Source: CBDFMR01 sp965249765 (GTDB taxonomy: Bacteria > Bacteroidota > Bacteroidia > Chitinophagales > Saprospiraceae). Taken from it: a stretch of 64,000 bases of DNA. Both the position numbers and the translations under genes were made by a program. The first letter of the stretch is position 1, and every line of letters begins with the position of its first letter. The stretch lies in NCBI GenBank assembly GCA_965249765.1, contig CBDFMR010000005.1, forward strand, positions 682,001-746,000, written 5' to 3'. Shown here piece by piece: positions 62,417 through 64,000 of the stretch. Under the pieces are notes generated by a model. That model did no database searches and was not told where the DNA came from. It saw nothing but the letters and a program-made list of their open reading frames with translations.

Positions 62417-63493
62417 ATGCCTAACAGCAGATACATTACCATCCTAGCCGGAGGTATCGGTTCCCGATTCTGGCCAAGCAGTACAGAAGAAACGCCCAAG
62501 CAGTTTTTAGATATTATAGGAACGGGTAAGTCATTGCTCCAGATGACATATGAAAGATGCTTAGGTGTCGTACCAAATGATAATATCCTTATTTTAACCA
62601 ACCGTCGTTATAGGGATAAGGTAATGGCCCATCTATCTGAAGTGCCTCTTGAGAACATCCTTCTCGAACCTTCTATGAACAACACGGCTCCAGCAATTGC
62701 ATATGCAGCCTTGCACATCAAAGCCCGTAACTCTATGGCTTCATTTGCTGTTCTACCATCTGACCACGTAATCCAGAAAGAAGATGAATTTGTAAAACGA
62801 CTGCACGATGCCTTCTCCTATATAGAAAACAACAACGCCCTTCTTACCCTGGGCATCACTCCCACCCGTCCAGATATTGGCTATGGTTATATTGAAGTAC
62901 ATCCAACTCAATTCCTCGATTCTTCGATTCCTCAAAAAGTCCTTTCATTTAAAGAAAAACCACCAATCGAAATAGCTAATGAATACCTAGCTTCAGGCAA
63001 CTACCTCTGGAATGCCGGTATGTTTATCTGGAAGGTTAATGACCTGATTGCCGCCTTTGAAAAACACGCTCCAGGAATCCTCTCGACACTTGATGAAGAC
63101 CCTTCTATCTTTAATACAGAAGGTGAGAAGGAATATATAGAAAGAGTATACCCTTCAACCCAGAACATCTCCATTGACTATGCTATCTTGGAAAAAGCAA
63201 CCAATGTAAATACGATTCCTGCGGATATTGGTTGGAGTGACTTAGGGACGTGGTCTAGTTTATACGCCTTTATTGATAAAAGTGAAAACGGTAATGTACA
63301 TTCATCGAAGAACTTCCACATAACCGATGTTAAGAATTCTCTGTTGCATTCTGATCAATCTAGGCCCATTTTGGTAAGGGGATTGGATGGCTTTGTTATC
63401 GTCGATAGTCATGCTGGACTGCTTATATATCCGCTATCCGAGGAGCAGGAGTTGAAGAACGAAATTAAAAATATGAAGAAAAATAAGCTGTGA
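62417..63493 (+). CDS. manC: Mannose-1-phosphate guanylyltransferase carrying an octamer-repeat insertion
   Basis: Makes GDP-mannose. 358 residues, so the single-domain form without phosphomannose isomerase. ILAGGIGSRFWPSSTEETPKQFLDI (nucleotide loop), EPSMNNTAPAIAYAAL, AVLPSDHVI, SFKEKPPIEIANEYL, GNYLWNAGMFIW and DIGWSDLGTW are diagnostic. Between GYGYIEVHP and VLSFKEKP it has QFLDSSIPQK, where homologues have a short turn; it is encoded by an octamer tract (62903-62934) as an in-frame insertion. It follows the GT-C gene after 5 bases. Confidence 0.93.
   Translation: MPNSRYITILAGGIGSRFWPSSTEETPKQFLDIIGTGKSLLQMTYERCLGVVPNDNILILTNRRYRDKVMAHLSEVPLENILLEPSMNNTAPAIAYAALHIKARNSMASFAVLPSDHVIQKEDEFVKRLHDAFSYIENNNALLTLGITPTRPDIGYGYIEVHPTQFLDSSIPQKVLSFKEKPPIEIANEYLASGNYLWNAGMFIWKVNDLIAAFEKHAPGILSTLDEDPSIFNTEGEKEYIERVYPSTQNISIDYAILEKATNVNTIPADIGWSDLGTWSSLYAFIDKSENGNVHSSKNFHITDVKNSLLHSDQSRPILVRGLDGFVIVDSHAGLLIYPLSEEQELKNEIKNMKKNKL
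62903..62934 (+). repeat. Octamer-repeat tract 7 (inside manC)
   Basis: Units CCAACTCA, ATTCCTCG, ATTCTTCG, ATTCCTCA with period 8. Encodes QFLDSSIP, nearly the same peptide as the fusion linker at 15.59 kb. Located 45 kb from the main group of tracts. Confidence 0.82.
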
Positions 63494-63527
63494 TGAGTAA
63501 CCATAAACTGTATTTTTGAACAACCTT

Positions 63528-64000
63528 ATGACTGCTACCCCATCAAAGAATATTGGAATTGTAGCAAACACTACCTGGAATATATACAACTTCAGGTTGA
63601 ATGTTATTCACAAGCTACTAGAAAGCGGGTACAATGTTTATGTACTTGCTCCTGTAGATGAATACATCGAGTATAAGGAAAAGTTTCCTACAGTCAGACA
63701 TATAGCTCTCAGAACTCTCACCAGAGACGCAAAACATCCATTCAGGGACCTTATCTTTATCGAAGAACTAAGAAGAAAGACAAACTATCTAAAACTCGAT
63801 TTATTGCTATGTTATACCCACAAGCCAAACATCTATGGTGCTCTGGCGGCTCGACTTAACAATATTCCTTCAATTGCCGTGGTTACTGGTCTGGGATATC
63901 CTTTCCTGAGCCAAGGCTGGATAAAGTTTATCGTTAAGTCTCTTTATAGAATCACCTCACGCTTCCATTCCAGTTTCATTTTTGAAAATGAAGATGATAA
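63528..64000 (+). CDS. Glycosyltransferase family 4, PglA-like, N-terminal part (cut by window edge)
   Basis: Open to the right edge, 157 codons visible from ATG 63528. NIGIVANTTWNIYNFRLNVIHKLLESG, VYVLAPVDEY, LLLCYTHKPNIYGALAARL, VTGLGYPFLSQGW and SLYRITSRFHSSFIFEN match the acceptor domain of PglA-type enzymes, which add the second sugar to undecaprenyl-diphospho-bacillosamine. This agrees with the dehydratase, aminotransferase and PglC-like transferase at 54.6-59.7 kb. The donor domain lies beyond the window. Confidence 0.85.
   Translation, partial: MTATPSKNIGIVANTTWNIYNFRLNVIHKLLESGYNVYVLAPVDEYIEYKEKFPTVRHIALRTLTRDAKHPFRDLIFIEELRRKTNYLKLDLLLCYTHKPNIYGALAARLNNIPSIAVVTGLGYPFLSQGWIKFIVKSLYRITSRFHSSFIFENEDD

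Overview
The window is one nearly uninterrupted run of plus-strand genes that build, decorate and export a large acidic, sulfated surface polysaccharide in a member of the Bacteroidota. Evidence for the phylum: a UpxY-type NusG paralogue near the head of the locus, two proteins with the C-terminal type IX secretion (T9SS) sorting domain, a TAnnTTTG promoter box, many TTG starts and low GC by eye. Five sulfotransferases suggest a marine lineage (inference). I cannot name the genus. No gene-free stretch exceeds about 130 bases. I saw no rRNA, tRNA, CRISPR array or transposase.

Layout. 0-1.6 kb: 3' end of metH. 1.6-4.4 kb: SLBB outer-membrane export protein. 4.37-6.8 kb: a probable promoter/operator, a winged-helix regulator, a TviB/WbpA-type dehydrogenase and the UpxY antiterminator. 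6.9-11.2 kb: UDP-glucose dehydrogenase and sulfate activation (cysC, DUF2061, cysD, cysN). 11.2-22.6 kb: nucleotide-sugar enzymes, including a complete wbpA-B-E-D-I set for UDP-ManNAc(3NAc)A, rmlA and rmlB, a UDP-glucuronate 4-epimerase and an APS reductase. 22.6-25.3 kb: Wzz-like protein and a broken T9SS repeat protein. 25.3-37 kb: sulfotransferases, flippase, glycosyltransferases, a beta-helix protein, a polymerase and a glutamine-dependent amidotransferase. 37-46 kb: a phospho-alcohol module (aldolase, FGGY kinase, Fe-alcohol dehydrogenase, cytidylyltransferase, CDP-alcohol transferase, methyltransferase, LicD), then ATP-grasp and HAD proteins. 46-50 kb: glycosyltransferase, phosphosulfolactate synthase (ComA), histidine phosphatase, ATP-grasp. 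50-64 kb: second flippase, fifth sulfotransferase, two more beta-helix proteins, a bacillosamine-type primer module, second polymerase, a GT-C protein, manC and a partial PglA-like glycosyltransferase.

How the genes fit together (inference from families). CysDN make APS. CysC converts APS to PAPS for the sulfotransferases, while CysH reduces APS to sulfite. No sulfite reductase is present, but ComA, which adds sulfite to phosphoenolpyruvate, is. The locus may therefore make sulfolactate as a sulfonate building block or substituent.

Most unusual sequence features: (1) a family of period-8 repeat tracts (variants of TCCTCRAW) that lie between genes and as in-frame 24-nt insertions inside genes, and that flank a four-helix-bundle ORF fused to WbpD and a toxin-antitoxin-like pair; (2) five genes whose family-expected start falls on ATT, ATC or CTG, two of them at identical ATTAG stop/start overlaps; (3) the ComA/CysH combination.
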